In this document: positions 1 through 7,742 of the stretch, one piece after another | Position numbering within the stretch: position 1 is the stretch's first letter | How the letters are laid out: each line of letters starts with the position of its first letter | Assembly (NCBI GenBank): GCA_963656825.1 | Contig: CAVKJG010000018.1 | Coordinates: 1 to 35,671, forward strand | Reading direction: 5' to 3' | DNA from: CAG-841 sp963656825 | Lineage (GTDB): Bacteria; Bacillota; Clostridia; Oscillospirales; CAG-272 | DNA length: 35,671 bases | Notes under the pieces: generated by a model | What the model saw: only the letters and a program-made list of their open reading frames with translations | Told to the model about the DNA's origin: nothing | The model's database searches: none | Made by a program: the position numbers and the translations under genes

Positions 1-12
1 GTCTTGATACAA

Positions 13-975
13 ATGAATGATATTCTCAGACAAATAGAGCTTTGCGGAATAGTCCCCGTGGTAAAGATAGAGGACGCCGAAAAAGCGGTTCCGCTTTGCC
101 GCGCGCTTATAAAGGGCGGCATACGCTGTGTGGAGATAACCTTCCGCACTGGCGCCGCAGCCGAAGCCATCGAGCGCATTACAAAGGAGCTTCCCGAAAT
201 GCTCGTCGGCGCCGGCACGGTACTTACAAGCGAACAGGCGGACGCAGCCGTCGCGGCGGGAGCAAAATTCATCGTTTCTCCCGGCTTCAACCCCGAAAAC
301 GTAAAATACTGCCTTTCAAAAGGAATAACCGTTGTTCCCGGCTGTGCGACGTGCGGTGAAATGGAACAGGCAATGGCACTCGGTCTTGACACGGTCAAAT
401 TTTTCCCTGCCGAAGCAAACGGCGGCGCGGCGGCAATAAAAGCGATGTCCGCGCCCTACAATGGACTTCACTTCATGCCCACGGGCGGAGTGAGCCTCGA
501 CAATATGATGGATTACCTTTCTCTGCCGTGCGTTGTCGCATGCGGAGGAAGCTTTATGGTAAAGGAAGCGCTTATAAAAGCCGAAAATTATGACGAGATA
601 ACACGCCTTACATATCAGGCGGTTGCAAAAATGCACGGATTTTTCTTAAAGCACGTCGGCATAAACTGCGCAGACGAAAACGACTGCCGCAGCACCGCGG
701 ATAAGCTTTGCCGTTTCGCAATGGTTTCTCCAGACGAGAAAAGCGGCGCGATATTTGCCGGCACACTCTTTGAGGTTATGAAAAATCCCGGTGCCGGAAC
801 AAACGGTCATATTGCAATCGGCTGCAATTTCCCGTTCCGCGCGCTCGCCTTCCTTGAAAATCAGGGCTTTGCACCCGATATGTCCACGGCAAAATACGAC
901 GAAAAGGGCAGGCTCAAGGTTGTCTACTTCAAGGACGAAATCGGCGGCTTCGCGTTCCATATAGTCGGCAAATAA
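13..975 (+). CDS. eda: KDPG/KHG aldolase with C-terminal VOC-like domain
   Basis: Class I aldolase cleaving 2-keto-3-deoxy-6-phosphogluconate (or 4-hydroxy-2-oxoglutarate) to pyruvate plus glyceraldehyde-3-phosphate (or glyoxylate), cytosolic. The first ~205 residues match the family: Glu41 and Arg45 in VEITFRT, Thr69 in GAGTV, and the Schiff-base Lys129 in DTVKFFPAE. I chose ATG at 13 because MNDIL-ELCGIVPVV is the usual family start; an in-frame TTG lies at 4 and the ribosome site is outside the window. At 320 aa it is ~110 residues longer than ordinary Eda. The tail begins FFLKHVGIN and ends in FAFHIVGK, which resembles a half glyoxalase/VOC fold. A hairpin terminator follows directly. The aldolase call is firm; the tail assignment is inference. 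Confidence 0.9.
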   Translation: MNDILRQIELCGIVPVVKIEDAEKAVPLCRALIKGGIRCVEITFRTGAAAEAIERITKELPEMLVGAGTVLTSEQADAAVAAGAKFIVSPGFNPENVKYCLSKGITVVPGCATCGEMEQAMALGLDTVKFFPAEANGGAAAIKAMSAPYNGLHFMPTGGVSLDNMMDYLSLPCVVACGGSFMVKEALIKAENYDEITRLTYQAVAKMHGFFLKHVGINCADENDCRSTADKLCRFAMVSPDEKSGAIFAGTLFEVMKNPGAGTNGHIAIGCNFPFRALAFLENQGFAPDMSTAKYDEKGRLKVVYFKDEIGGFAFHIVGK

Positions 976-990
976 TACAGTTGTATATCA

Positions 991-1028
991 GAAAAAGCGC
1001 GGGGAATGTTCTCTGCGCTTTTTCTTTG
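991..1028 (+). terminator. Rho-independent terminator of the aldolase gene
   Basis: GAAAAAGCGC (991-1000) pairs with GCGCTTTTTC (1015-1024), a 10-bp stem with a 14-nt loop and a T-rich 3' side. It starts 15 bases after the stop codon. Confidence 0.75.
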
Positions 1029-1284
1029 CACACATTTTATTCATTTGTATAAATTTCTTTTTCAAGATTTGCCGTCGTAAAATGTTTGTTTGCGCCTTTT
1101 GCGGTAAAAATTTATACGGGGTTTATGATAAAAAATCACATTTTTTTAATACTTTTTTTCAAAAAGGTATAGATATTTAAATCGATATAAGGTATAATGA
1201 TTGCAAGCGTGTATGCGTGGCGCGGATTTTTCCGGTTACTGCGTTACGCGTCAAATAAAACACAGGAGGGCTCAATTCTCACTT
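1029..1284 (+). promoter_or_regulatory. AT-rich leader/promoter region of the hydrogenase operon
   Basis: AT-rich gene-free stretch upstream of the ten-gene operon. A TATAAT at 1193-1198 is the best -10 candidate, but no good TTGACA lies 16-18 bases before it and there is no TG extension, so the promoter may need an activator or another sigma factor. I looked for a Rex-type TTGTTAA-N4-TTAACAA site and found none. AGGAGG at 1264-1269 is the ribosome site of the first gene, 15 bases from its ATG. Nothing else is recognisable. Confidence 0.35.
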
Positions 1285-1779
1285 ATGAAAAAGAAAATGA
1301 CGACAGTCACATTCAGCGGCACGGAAGAGCAGAAGGCTAAACTTCTCGAAATAATCGACAAGTACAAAGATATGCAGGGCAATATGCTTCCCGTTCTTCA
1401 GGGCGCGCAGGAAATCTACGGCTATCTGCCGATAGAAGTCCAGACGATGATCGCGGAAGGACTCGGAGTTTCGCTTGCGGAGATTTACGGCGTTGCCACG
1501 TTCTATTCGCAGTTCAAGCTCAACCCCGAAGGCAAGGTTGCGATCGCGGTATGTCTCGGCACGGCGTGCTACGTTAAAGGTTCGGGTCAGATCGCGGACA
1601 AGATTACCGAGATTATCGGTATTGCTCCCGGCGAAACATCGCCGGACGGCAAGTACAGCTTTGAAGCCACACGCTGCATAGGCGCGTGCGGTCTTGCTCC
1701 CGTTCTCACGATAAACGGCGAGGTTTACGGACGTCTTACCGTTGCCGATATCGCCGGAATACTTAAAAAATACGAATAA
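1285..1779 (+). CDS. NuoE-like [2Fe-2S] subunit of NAD-linked [FeFe] hydrogenase
   Basis: Thioredoxin-fold [2Fe-2S] subunit (NuoE/HndA/HydC family) that joins the flavin subunit in electron transfer between NAD(P)H and the hydrogenase. The four ligands are visible: Cys90-x4-Cys95 (CLGTAC) and Cys131-x3-Cys135 (CIGAC), preceded by the helical N-domain with LPVLQGAQEIYGYLP. Length of 164 aa is normal. I chose ATG 1285; AGGAGG at 1264-1269 is 15 bases away, unusually far, but no other start codon lies between. First gene of the operon; 27 bases precede the next start. Confidence 0.93.
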   Translation: MKKKMTTVTFSGTEEQKAKLLEIIDKYKDMQGNMLPVLQGAQEIYGYLPIEVQTMIAEGLGVSLAEIYGVATFYSQFKLNPEGKVAIAVCLGTACYVKGSGQIADKITEIIGIAPGETSPDGKYSFEATRCIGACGLAPVLTINGEVYGRLTVADIAGILKKYE

Positions 1780-1806
1780 TCCGCTTTCTCGAAAGGTAGA
1801 TTTTAC

Positions 1807-2157
1807 ATGAAAATTTCAAGGGTAGCCGAGCTTCTCGGCGCACAAGTGCGCTGTTGCTCCGAAAAAACCGACGCCGAAGTTTGTTCCGCGTGCGGCAGCG
1901 ATATGATGAGCGACGTTCTCGCCTTTGTAAAGGATCAGGCGGTACTGCTCACGGGTCTTGTCAATCCGCAGGTGATACGCACCGCGGAAATGATGGATAT
2001 GCGCTGCATAGTTTTTGTACGCAGCAAGCTTCCCACAGACGAAATGCTCTCGCTCGCGGAGGAATCCGGCATTGTTGTGATGACGACTCCTCTCCGTATG
2101 TTTGAGGCGTGCGGAATACTTTATTCCGGCGGTCTCGGAAACGCGGAGAAGCTATGA
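1807..2157 (+). CDS. DRTGG-domain protein, first copy in hydrogenase operon
   Basis: Small (116 aa) soluble protein that I read as a DRTGG-domain protein, the fold also found in Pta-like proteins and HPr-kinase relatives. The N-terminal part carries a Cys-rich stretch (CC, then CSACGSD), followed by the DRTGG-like alternation of hydrophobic strands: VLLTGLVNPQVIRTAEMMDM, then CIVFVRS and SGIVVMTT. No catalytic residues can be named. Such proteins recur in clostridial hydrogenase operons, so a regulatory or ligand-sensing role is inferred. The stop overlaps the next start (ATGA at 2154-2157), implying translational coupling to the HATPase protein. Confidence 0.75.
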   Translation: MKISRVAELLGAQVRCCSEKTDAEVCSACGSDMMSDVLAFVKDQAVLLTGLVNPQVIRTAEMMDMRCIVFVRSKLPTDEMLSLAEESGIVVMTTPLRMFEACGILYSGGLGNAEKL

Positions 2158-2576
2158 GCGAGCCGCTTCAGTTCGTCTTTGACGTGGACGGAGACAACTT
2201 CACCTCCGCAGGCGAAGCGTCCGTCACCGTAAAGAAGAATCTTCGTATGCTGGGTTTCCCGCCCGACGTTATACGCAGGGTTGCCATCGCCATGTATGAG
2301 GGCGAAATAAATATGGTCATTCATGCAGGCGGAGGAATAGCAACCGTAACCGTCTTTCCCGACAGAATAGAAATGGTGCTGGACGACAGCGGTCCCGGCA
2401 TCGCCGATATAGAGCTTGCCATGAGAGAGGGTTTTTCAACCGCTCCGGAGAACATACGCAATCTCGGCTTCGGCGCGGGAATGGGACTCCCGAATATGAA
2501 GAGAAACACGGATTCGATGAAAATAGAATCCGTGCTCGGAAAAGGAACCAAAATAACTATGACGGTCAACACCTGA
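2154..2576 (+). CDS. Stand-alone HATPase protein (RsbW-like anti-sigma/serine kinase fold)
   Basis: GHKL ATP-binding protein of the RsbW/SpoIIAB type, 140 aa, with no histidine-phosphotransfer domain. Visible boxes: N-box AMYEGEINMVIHA (Glu49, Asn53), G1 box DDSGPGI (77-83), and G2 box GFGAGMGLPNMK (105-116). It could phosphorylate a protein partner on Ser/Thr or act as an ATP-dependent binding partner. ATG 2154 overlaps the preceding stop. It lies directly before a HydS-like hydrogenase, so it is a plausible output module of H2 sensing; that role is inference. No anti-anti-sigma (STAS) partner is visible in the window. Confidence 0.85.
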   Translation: MSEPLQFVFDVDGDNFTSAGEASVTVKKNLRMLGFPPDVIRRVAIAMYEGEINMVIHAGGGIATVTVFPDRIEMVLDDSGPGIADIELAMREGFSTAPENIRNLGFGAGMGLPNMKRNTDSMKIESVLGKGTKITMTVNT

Positions 2577-2607
2577 ATTTTGCTTTTGCAAAGAAAGGAT
2601 CGATCCC

Positions 2608-3894
2608 ATGCCCTATCAACATTCCGTATCTCTGAACGTGTCAAAATGTCGCGGCTGTACGCATTGCTTAAAGCACTGCCCCACGGAAGCGATAAGAATA
2701 CGCGGCGGTCACGCCGTGATAAACGCCGCGCGTTGCATTGATTGCGGAGAGTGCATCCGTGTCTGTCCTTACAATGCCAAAAAGGCGTCCTGCGATAAGC
2801 TTTCGGATATACCGAAGGACAAATGGAAGATAGCCGTTCCCGCTCCCGCGCTTTTCGGTCAGTTCGACAATCTCGACGATATCGATTATGTGCTCGGCGG
2901 ACTTCTCGATTACGGCTTTGACGACATATACGAGGTCGCCCGCTCGGCTGAGATCGTTTCCGACTACACCCGCAGATATATGAAAAAAAGCGGTATAGCA
3001 AAGCCGGTCATATCATCGGCTTGCCCCGTGATAGAAAGGCTTATATCGCTCCGTTACCCGTATCTTGCGGGCAATCTTCTGCCGATACTTCCCCCGATGG
3101 AAATAGCGGCAAAGGAAGCCAAGGAAAACGCAATCTCAAAGCACCCGGGTATGACAGAGGACGACATCGTGACGGTGTTCATCTCTCCCTGTCCCGCAAA
3201 AGTAAGCTATGTAAAAAACCGCTCCGAAGGGAAAAAGTCAAGTATAGATTTTGTTGTTTCAATGTCAGATATTTACTTTGAACTTCTCGGAGTAATGAAA
3301 AAGAAAACGCAGCCCGTTCCGGTATCGCGCACCGGAATGATCGGTCTGAGCTGGGCAAGCTCAGGCGGAGAAGCGGCGGCGGTATTCAACGACAGATACC
3401 TTGCCGCCGACGGAATAGAAAATGTAATGCGCGTGCTTGAGGAAATGGATAACGGATCGTTTCCCGAGCTTGAATTCGTGGAGCTTGACGCCTGCCCCGG
3501 CGGTTGCGTCGGCGGAGTGATGACGGTTGCAAACCCGTTCGTCGCCAAAGCCAGACTGCAGTCGCTGCGCCGCTATCTGCCCGTTTCGCAGAACTGGGCT
3601 TCCGGCAATGACGACACCGTTCCCGATGAAATATCCGTAAAAGAAAAAATCGAGTACAAGCCCGTTTCGCTTGGCGAAAGCATGGATAAATCCATAAAAA
3701 TGATGAGCGAAATGGAAAGCATACGAAAGCGCCTGCCCGGTATAGACTGCGGCTCGTGCGGCGCTCCGAGTTGCAGTGCGTTCGCCTCCGACGTTGTCCG
3801 CGGCGATGCCGGAATAGAGGAGTGCATAGTATTTATGAGAAAAGAACTCAAAAGCATTCGCGGAGAGGAAAAATCCGCAGGAGGAGAAAAATGA
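2608..3894 (+). CDS. HydS-like putative sensory [FeFe] hydrogenase with terminal FeS domain
   Basis: 428 aa. Domains in order: two ferredoxin [4Fe-4S] motifs (Cys14/17/20/24 and Cys43/46/49/53), an [FeFe] hydrogenase large-subunit domain (~75-315), and a C-terminal FeS (PF04060-type) motif with Cys381, 384, 389 and 406. H-cluster ligands are kept: Cys139 (SSACP), Cys195 (SPCPAK) and Cys296/Cys300 (ACPGGC). The proton-transfer Cys of TSCCP is Ala138, and there is no small-subunit tail. As I recall, this Ala is found in group C putative sensory hydrogenases such as Thermoanaerobacter HydS. Unlike classical HydS there is no PAS domain; neighbouring HATPase, DRTGG and PHP genes may replace it. 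The stop overlaps the next ATG at 3891. Confidence 0.85.
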   Translation: MPYQHSVSLNVSKCRGCTHCLKHCPTEAIRIRGGHAVINAARCIDCGECIRVCPYNAKKASCDKLSDIPKDKWKIAVPAPALFGQFDNLDDIDYVLGGLLDYGFDDIYEVARSAEIVSDYTRRYMKKSGIAKPVISSACPVIERLISLRYPYLAGNLLPILPPMEIAAKEAKENAISKHPGMTEDDIVTVFISPCPAKVSYVKNRSEGKKSSIDFVVSMSDIYFELLGVMKKKTQPVPVSRTGMIGLSWASSGGEAAAVFNDRYLAADGIENVMRVLEEMDNGSFPELEFVELDACPGGCVGGVMTVANPFVAKARLQSLRRYLPVSQNWASGNDDTVPDEISVKEKIEYKPVSLGESMDKSIKMMSEMESIRKRLPGIDCGSCGAPSCSAFASDVVRGDAGIEECIVFMRKELKSIRGEEKSAGGEK

Positions 3895-4220
3895 CGGTAC
3901 GTGAGCTTGCGGAAAAGCTTGAGCTTCGCAGCCTTTCTATGCCCGATCCCGACAGAGAAATAACCGGCGCTTATGCCGGAGATCTTCTCAGCTGGGTTAT
4001 GGGCAGAGCAAAGGAAGGCTCGGTATGGGCGACGATAATGACCAATGTAAACGTCATTGCGGTAGCTTCCCTTGCGGACACCGCGACGACGGTTATCTGC
4101 GAGGACAGCGAAATTCCCGACGATATAATTGCCACCGCAAAGGCAAAATCGGTGAATCTTCTCTCGTCGCCGCTTCCGGTATACGAATTCTGCGTTGCGC
4201 TTTCGGCTCTGATAAAATGA
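3891..4220 (+). CDS. DRTGG-domain protein, second copy
   Basis: 109 aa, DRTGG-type. The core AGDLLSWVMGRAKEGSVWATI is followed by the strands VNVIAVASLADTATTVICE and a C-terminal helix. AGGAGGAG sits at 3879-3886 just before ATG 3891, and ATGA overlaps at both ends tie it to the HydS-like gene and to the PHP gene. It has no Cys cluster like the first copy (1807-2157), so the two are diverged paralogues, perhaps forming a heteromer; that is inference. Role unknown beyond its context of H2-linked signalling. Confidence 0.78.
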   Translation: MTVRELAEKLELRSLSMPDPDREITGAYAGDLLSWVMGRAKEGSVWATIMTNVNVIAVASLADTATTVICEDSEIPDDIIATAKAKSVNLLSSPLPVYEFCVALSALIK

Positions 4221-4948
4221 ATAAGTATTATTACGATCTTCATATTCATTCCTGTCTTTCTCCGTGCGCCGACAACGATATGACTCCCTGCAACATCGCC
4301 GGAATGGCTGCGATAAAGGGGCTGAACATCGTGGCGCTTACGGATCACAACAGCACGAAAAACTGCCGCGCGTTCTTTACGGCGGCAAAGCGTCACGGTA
4401 TTGTCGCCGTGGCGGGAATGGAGCTGACAACGGCAGAGGACATACACATAGTATGCCTTTTTCCGACGCTCGAAGCGGCAGAAAGCTTTGACGCCGAATA
4501 TCAGTCGTTCCGCGTGCTGTATAAAAACCGCAAGGACATTTTCGGAGATCAGCTTATAATGAACGGCGACGATGAAGTTACGGGCGAGGAGGAGCATCTT
4601 CTTCTCAACGCCTCGACCCTTTCCGTATCCGACGCCGAAAGGCTGGCAAGAAAATACGGCGCGGCGGTGTTTCCCGCTCACATCGACAGAGACGAAAACG
4701 GCATAATAGCCGCGCTCGGCGCTCTGCCGTCAGAGCCGGATTTTCACACGGTTGAGCTTCGTGACGGCGAAAACATAAAGCCGTATTCGGAAAAATACGG
4801 ACTTTCGTCAAAGCTTATCCTAACCGATTCCGACGCTCATTATCTGTGGGACATAAACGAAGCGGAAAACTATCTGGAACTGGAGGATGAGCCGTACAGC
4901 TCGGATCTTATAAGAAAAAAGCTGATACAGGCTCTCTTGGGCAAATGA
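4217..4948 (+). CDS. PHP-domain metal-dependent phosphoesterase
   Basis: 243 aa PHP-family protein. The trinuclear-metal signature is complete: DLHIHS (His9, His11), LTDHN (Asp43, His44), Glu69 in GMEL, His77, His155 in PAHID, and DAH (Asp216, His218). Family members hydrolyse phosphate esters such as histidinol phosphate or 3',5'-nucleotide bisphosphates; the substrate here is unknown. Placed between a DRTGG and an HATPase gene with 4-base overlaps at both ends, it could be the phosphatase side of a phosphosignalling cassette, which is inference. It is too short for DNA polymerase X or HisK fusions. Confidence 0.88.
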   Translation: MNKYYYDLHIHSCLSPCADNDMTPCNIAGMAAIKGLNIVALTDHNSTKNCRAFFTAAKRHGIVAVAGMELTTAEDIHIVCLFPTLEAAESFDAEYQSFRVLYKNRKDIFGDQLIMNGDDEVTGEEEHLLLNASTLSVSDAERLARKYGAAVFPAHIDRDENGIIAALGALPSEPDFHTVELRDGENIKPYSEKYGLSSKLILTDSDAHYLWDINEAENYLELEDEPYSSDLIRKKLIQALLGK

Positions 4949-5499
4949 AAGAGCTTTCACTCAATATACTCGATATAGCGCAGAACTCCGTAAAAGCAAA
5001 CGCAACCCTGATCGAAATTCTCATACGCGAAACAGACGATATGCTTTCCTTTACCATAAAGGACAACGGCAAAGGAATGACGGCGGATTTTCTTTCACGT
5101 GTGACCGATCCCTTTACGACAACCCGCACAACAAGAAAGGTCGGGCTGGGGCTTCCGCTTCTGAAAATGGAGGCGGAAATGACCGGCGGAAGCTTTTTTA
5201 TAAAATCAAAAAGCGAAACGGAATACAAAGATCACGGCACGGAGGTTTTTGCGTCGTTCAACAAAAAAAGCATAGACTATATACCCCTCGGCGATATCGT
5301 CGGCACGCTGTGCGTTCTTATTCAGGGCGCGGAAAGCGTTGATTTTGAATTCACGCACGAAATGCCGCAGGGCGAGGTTTCCCTTTCCACAAAGGAAATG
5401 CGGGAAATGCTCGGAGATGTTCCGCTCGGCTCACCTGAGGTGATAAGCTGGGTGCGCGGATATCTTGACGAAAAATATTCCCTGCAGGGCAGGGCGTGA
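4945..5499 (+). CDS. Stand-alone histidine-kinase-type HATPase protein
   Basis: 184 aa. The N-terminal ~95 residues are a GHKL ATPase domain: N-box DIAQNSVKA (Asn14), G1 DNGKGM (40-45), F-box DPFTTTR (55-61) and G2 VGLGLPLLK (66-74). The remaining ~90 residues (PLGDIVGTLCVLIQGAES...) are family-specific. There is no transmembrane segment and no phospho-acceptor His domain, so it is not a normal sensor kinase. It may work with the other HATPase protein (2154-2576). Its start overlaps the PHP stop. After its stop, 43 bases separate it from the ferredoxin-like gene. Confidence 0.85.
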   Translation: MKELSLNILDIAQNSVKANATLIEILIRETDDMLSFTIKDNGKGMTADFLSRVTDPFTTTRTTRKVGLGLPLLKMEAEMTGGSFFIKSKSETEYKDHGTEVFASFNKKSIDYIPLGDIVGTLCVLIQGAESVDFEFTHEMPQGEVSLSTKEMREMLGDVPLGSPEVISWVRGYLDEKYSLQGRA

Positions 5500-5542
5500 T
5501 AAAACAATGAAAATTTATAAAATATAAAGAAAGGATATACTT

Positions 5543-5914
5543 ATGAAATCACTTGCAGAACTTTCAGCAATAAGGGACAAAATGAAAAGCAAAGTGGCTC
5601 TCCGAGAAGAAACGGGCGAAACAAGAATAGTTGTCGGCATGGCGACCTGCGGTATAGCGGCAGGGGCGCGTCCCGTTCTCAACGCTTTCGTTGAAGAGGT
5701 TGACAAGGCAGGTCTTAACGGCAAGGTTGCCGTAACACAGACAGGCTGCATCGGCATTTGCCGCTATGAGCCGATAGTTGAGGTTTACCGCTCCGGAGAG
5801 GAAAAGGTAACCTACATAAAAATGACGGCGGACAAAGCCAGAGAAGTTATGGAAAAGCACATCAAGGGCGGAAAACCCGTCGTTGAATACACAATCGGAA
5901 ACATCGAAAAATAA
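5543..5914 (+). CDS. HndB-like thioredoxin-fold [2Fe-2S] ferredoxin subunit
   Basis: 123 aa protein of the (2Fe-2S) ferredoxin-domain family found beside NADP/NAD-linked hydrogenases (HndB of Desulfovibrio). Motifs: MATCGIAAGAR (Cys36) and TQTGCIGICRYEP (Cys69, Cys73). Only three of the four Cys of the NuoE pattern are present; I believe HndB proteins share this, so cluster binding is uncertain. AGAAAGGA lies about 10 bases before ATG 5543. It presumably docks to the flavin subunit encoded 15 bases downstream. Confidence 0.88.
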   Translation: MKSLAELSAIRDKMKSKVALREETGETRIVVGMATCGIAAGARPVLNAFVEEVDKAGLNGKVAVTQTGCIGICRYEPIVEVYRSGEEKVTYIKMTADKAREVMEKHIKGGKPVVEYTIGNIEK

Positions 5915-5929
5915 GGAGGACTGACAAAA

Positions 5930-7723
5930 ATGGTACGTTCACATGTACTTATCTGCGGCGGTACGGGCTGTACATCGTCCGGAAGCGTTGCGGTACGCGA
6001 AGCGATGGCTAAAGAGCTTGAGCTTGCAGGTCTTTCGGACGAGGTCAAGATAGTTCAGACGGGTTGTTTCGGACTTTGCGCGAACGGTCCTATCATGATC
6101 ATCTATCCCGAAGGCACATTTTATTCCCACGTCAAGGTTGAGGACGTAAAAGAAATAGTTGAAGAGCATCTTCTCAAGGGAAGACTTGTGGAAAGACTTC
6201 TTCACAAGGAAACCGACGAAGGCGTAACGGAAACCGTTCACTCCCTCTCGGATACGAAATTCTACAAAAAGCAGCACCGCGTCGCGCTTCGCAACTGCGG
6301 CGTTATAAACCCCGAAAGCATAGACGAATACATCGGCACCGACGGTTATCAGGCGCTCGGCAAGGTTCTTACCGAAATGAAGCCGCAGGAGGTTATCGAT
6401 ACAATTCTCGCCTCCGGACTTCGCGGCAGAGGCGGCGCAGGCTTCCCCACGGGAAGAAAGTGGCAGTTTGCGGCAGACCGTCCCGCAGGCAAAAAATACG
6501 TCGTATGTAACGCGGACGAGGGCGACCCCGGCGCGTTTATGGATCGTTCCGTTCTCGAAGGCGACCCGCACGCAGTTCTTGAAGCTATGGCTATCGCCGG
6601 CTATGCCATCGGCGCGGACGAGGGCTACATCTATGTAAGAGCCGAATACCCGATTGCGGTTCAGCGTCTTACGATAGCCATAAAGCAGGCGCGCGAATAC
6701 GGACTTCTCGGCAAGAATATTTTCGGCACAGACTTCAATTTCGATATCACGCTCCGTCTCGGCGCGGGCGCGTTCGTATGCGGTGAAGAAACGGCGCTCC
6801 TCGCTTCGATCGAGGGCAAACGCGGCGAGCCGCATCCGCGTCCTCCGTTCCCCGCTGTAAAGGGTCTGTTCGGCAAGCCCACGATAATCAACAACGTTGA
6901 AACGCTTGCAAACATCGCTCAGATCATAAACAACGGTCCGGAATGGTTTGCATCTATGGGCACGGAAAAATCCAAGGGCACAAAGGTATTTGCTCTCGGC
7001 GGCAAGATAACCAACACCGGTCTTGTAGAAATCCCCATGGGTACTACTCTCCGCGAAATCATCGAAGATATCGGCGGCGGTATCCCCAACGGAAAGAAAT
7101 TCAAAGCGGCGCAGACCGGCGGTCCTTCCGGCGGCTGTATCCCCGCTTCCCTTATAGACACCCCCATCGACTACGATAACCTTATCGCCATCGGCTCGAT
7201 GATGGGCTCCGGCGGTCTTATCGTTATGGATGAGGACAACTGTATGGTCGATATCGCGAAATTCTTCCTTGAATTCACGGTAGACGAATCGTGCGGAAAG
7301 TGCGTTCCCTGCCGCACGGGCACAAGAAGACTTCTTGAAATTCTTGAAAAAATCACAAGCGGCAACGGCGAGCTTGAAGACCTCGACAGACTCGAAGAGC
7401 TGTGCAACTACATCAAGTCCACATCGCTCTGCGGTCTCGGACAGACAGCTCCGAACCCCGTTGTTTCTACTCTCCGCTACTTCCGCGACGAATACATAGC
7501 ACACATCGTTGACAAGAAGTGTCCCGCAGGCGTCTGCAAGAAGCTGCTTCATTATCACATCGATCCGGAAAAGTGCCGCGGCTGTACCGCCTGCGCGCGT
7601 CAGTGTCCGACAAGCGCCATCTCCGGCGCGGTCAGAACGCCTCACGAAATCGATCCCGCAAAATGTATCAAGTGCGGTGCTTGTATGGCAACATGTAAGT
7701 TCGGCGCTATCTATAAACAGTAA
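5930..7723 (+). CDS. NuoF-like NAD(P)H/FMN subunit of [FeFe] hydrogenase (HydB/HndC)
   Basis: 597 aa diaphorase subunit exchanging electrons between NAD(P)H, ferredoxin and HydA. Order of domains: N-terminal [2Fe-2S] thioredoxin-like (Cys9, Cys14, Cys46, Cys50), FMN/NADH-binding core with GRGGAGFPTG (166-175) and the NADEGDPGAF and FVCGEETAL motifs, SLBB region, N3-type [4Fe-4S] (ESCGKCVPCRTGT, ~453-464, plus Cys ~500), and two C-terminal ferredoxin [4Fe-4S] motifs (CRGCTACARQC and CIKCGACMATC). This layout is that of electron-bifurcating HydB/HndC. AAGGAGG is at 5914-5920. The HydA start follows 19 bases after the stop. Confidence 0.96.
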   Translation: MVRSHVLICGGTGCTSSGSVAVREAMAKELELAGLSDEVKIVQTGCFGLCANGPIMIIYPEGTFYSHVKVEDVKEIVEEHLLKGRLVERLLHKETDEGVTETVHSLSDTKFYKKQHRVALRNCGVINPESIDEYIGTDGYQALGKVLTEMKPQEVIDTILASGLRGRGGAGFPTGRKWQFAADRPAGKKYVVCNADEGDPGAFMDRSVLEGDPHAVLEAMAIAGYAIGADEGYIYVRAEYPIAVQRLTIAIKQAREYGLLGKNIFGTDFNFDITLRLGAGAFVCGEETALLASIEGKRGEPHPRPPFPAVKGLFGKPTIINNVETLANIAQIINNGPEWFASMGTEKSKGTKVFALGGKITNTGLVEIPMGTTLREIIEDIGGGIPNGKKFKAAQTGGPSGGCIPASLIDTPIDYDNLIAIGSMMGSGGLIVMDEDNCMVDIAKFFLEFTVDESCGKCVPCRTGTRRLLEILEKITSGNGELEDLDRLEELCNYIKSTSLCGLGQTAPNPVVSTLRYFRDEYIAHIVDKKCPAGVCKKLLHYHIDPEKCRGCTACARQCPTSAISGAVRTPHEIDPAKCIKCGACMATCKFGAIYKQ

Positions 7724-7742
7724 GAAAGGAGCTGCGTGAAAA

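Noticed and set aside
1029..1284. Rex (NADH-sensing) operator before the hydrogenase operon
   Set aside because: No TTGTTAA-N4-TTAACAA-like palindrome was found in the leader.
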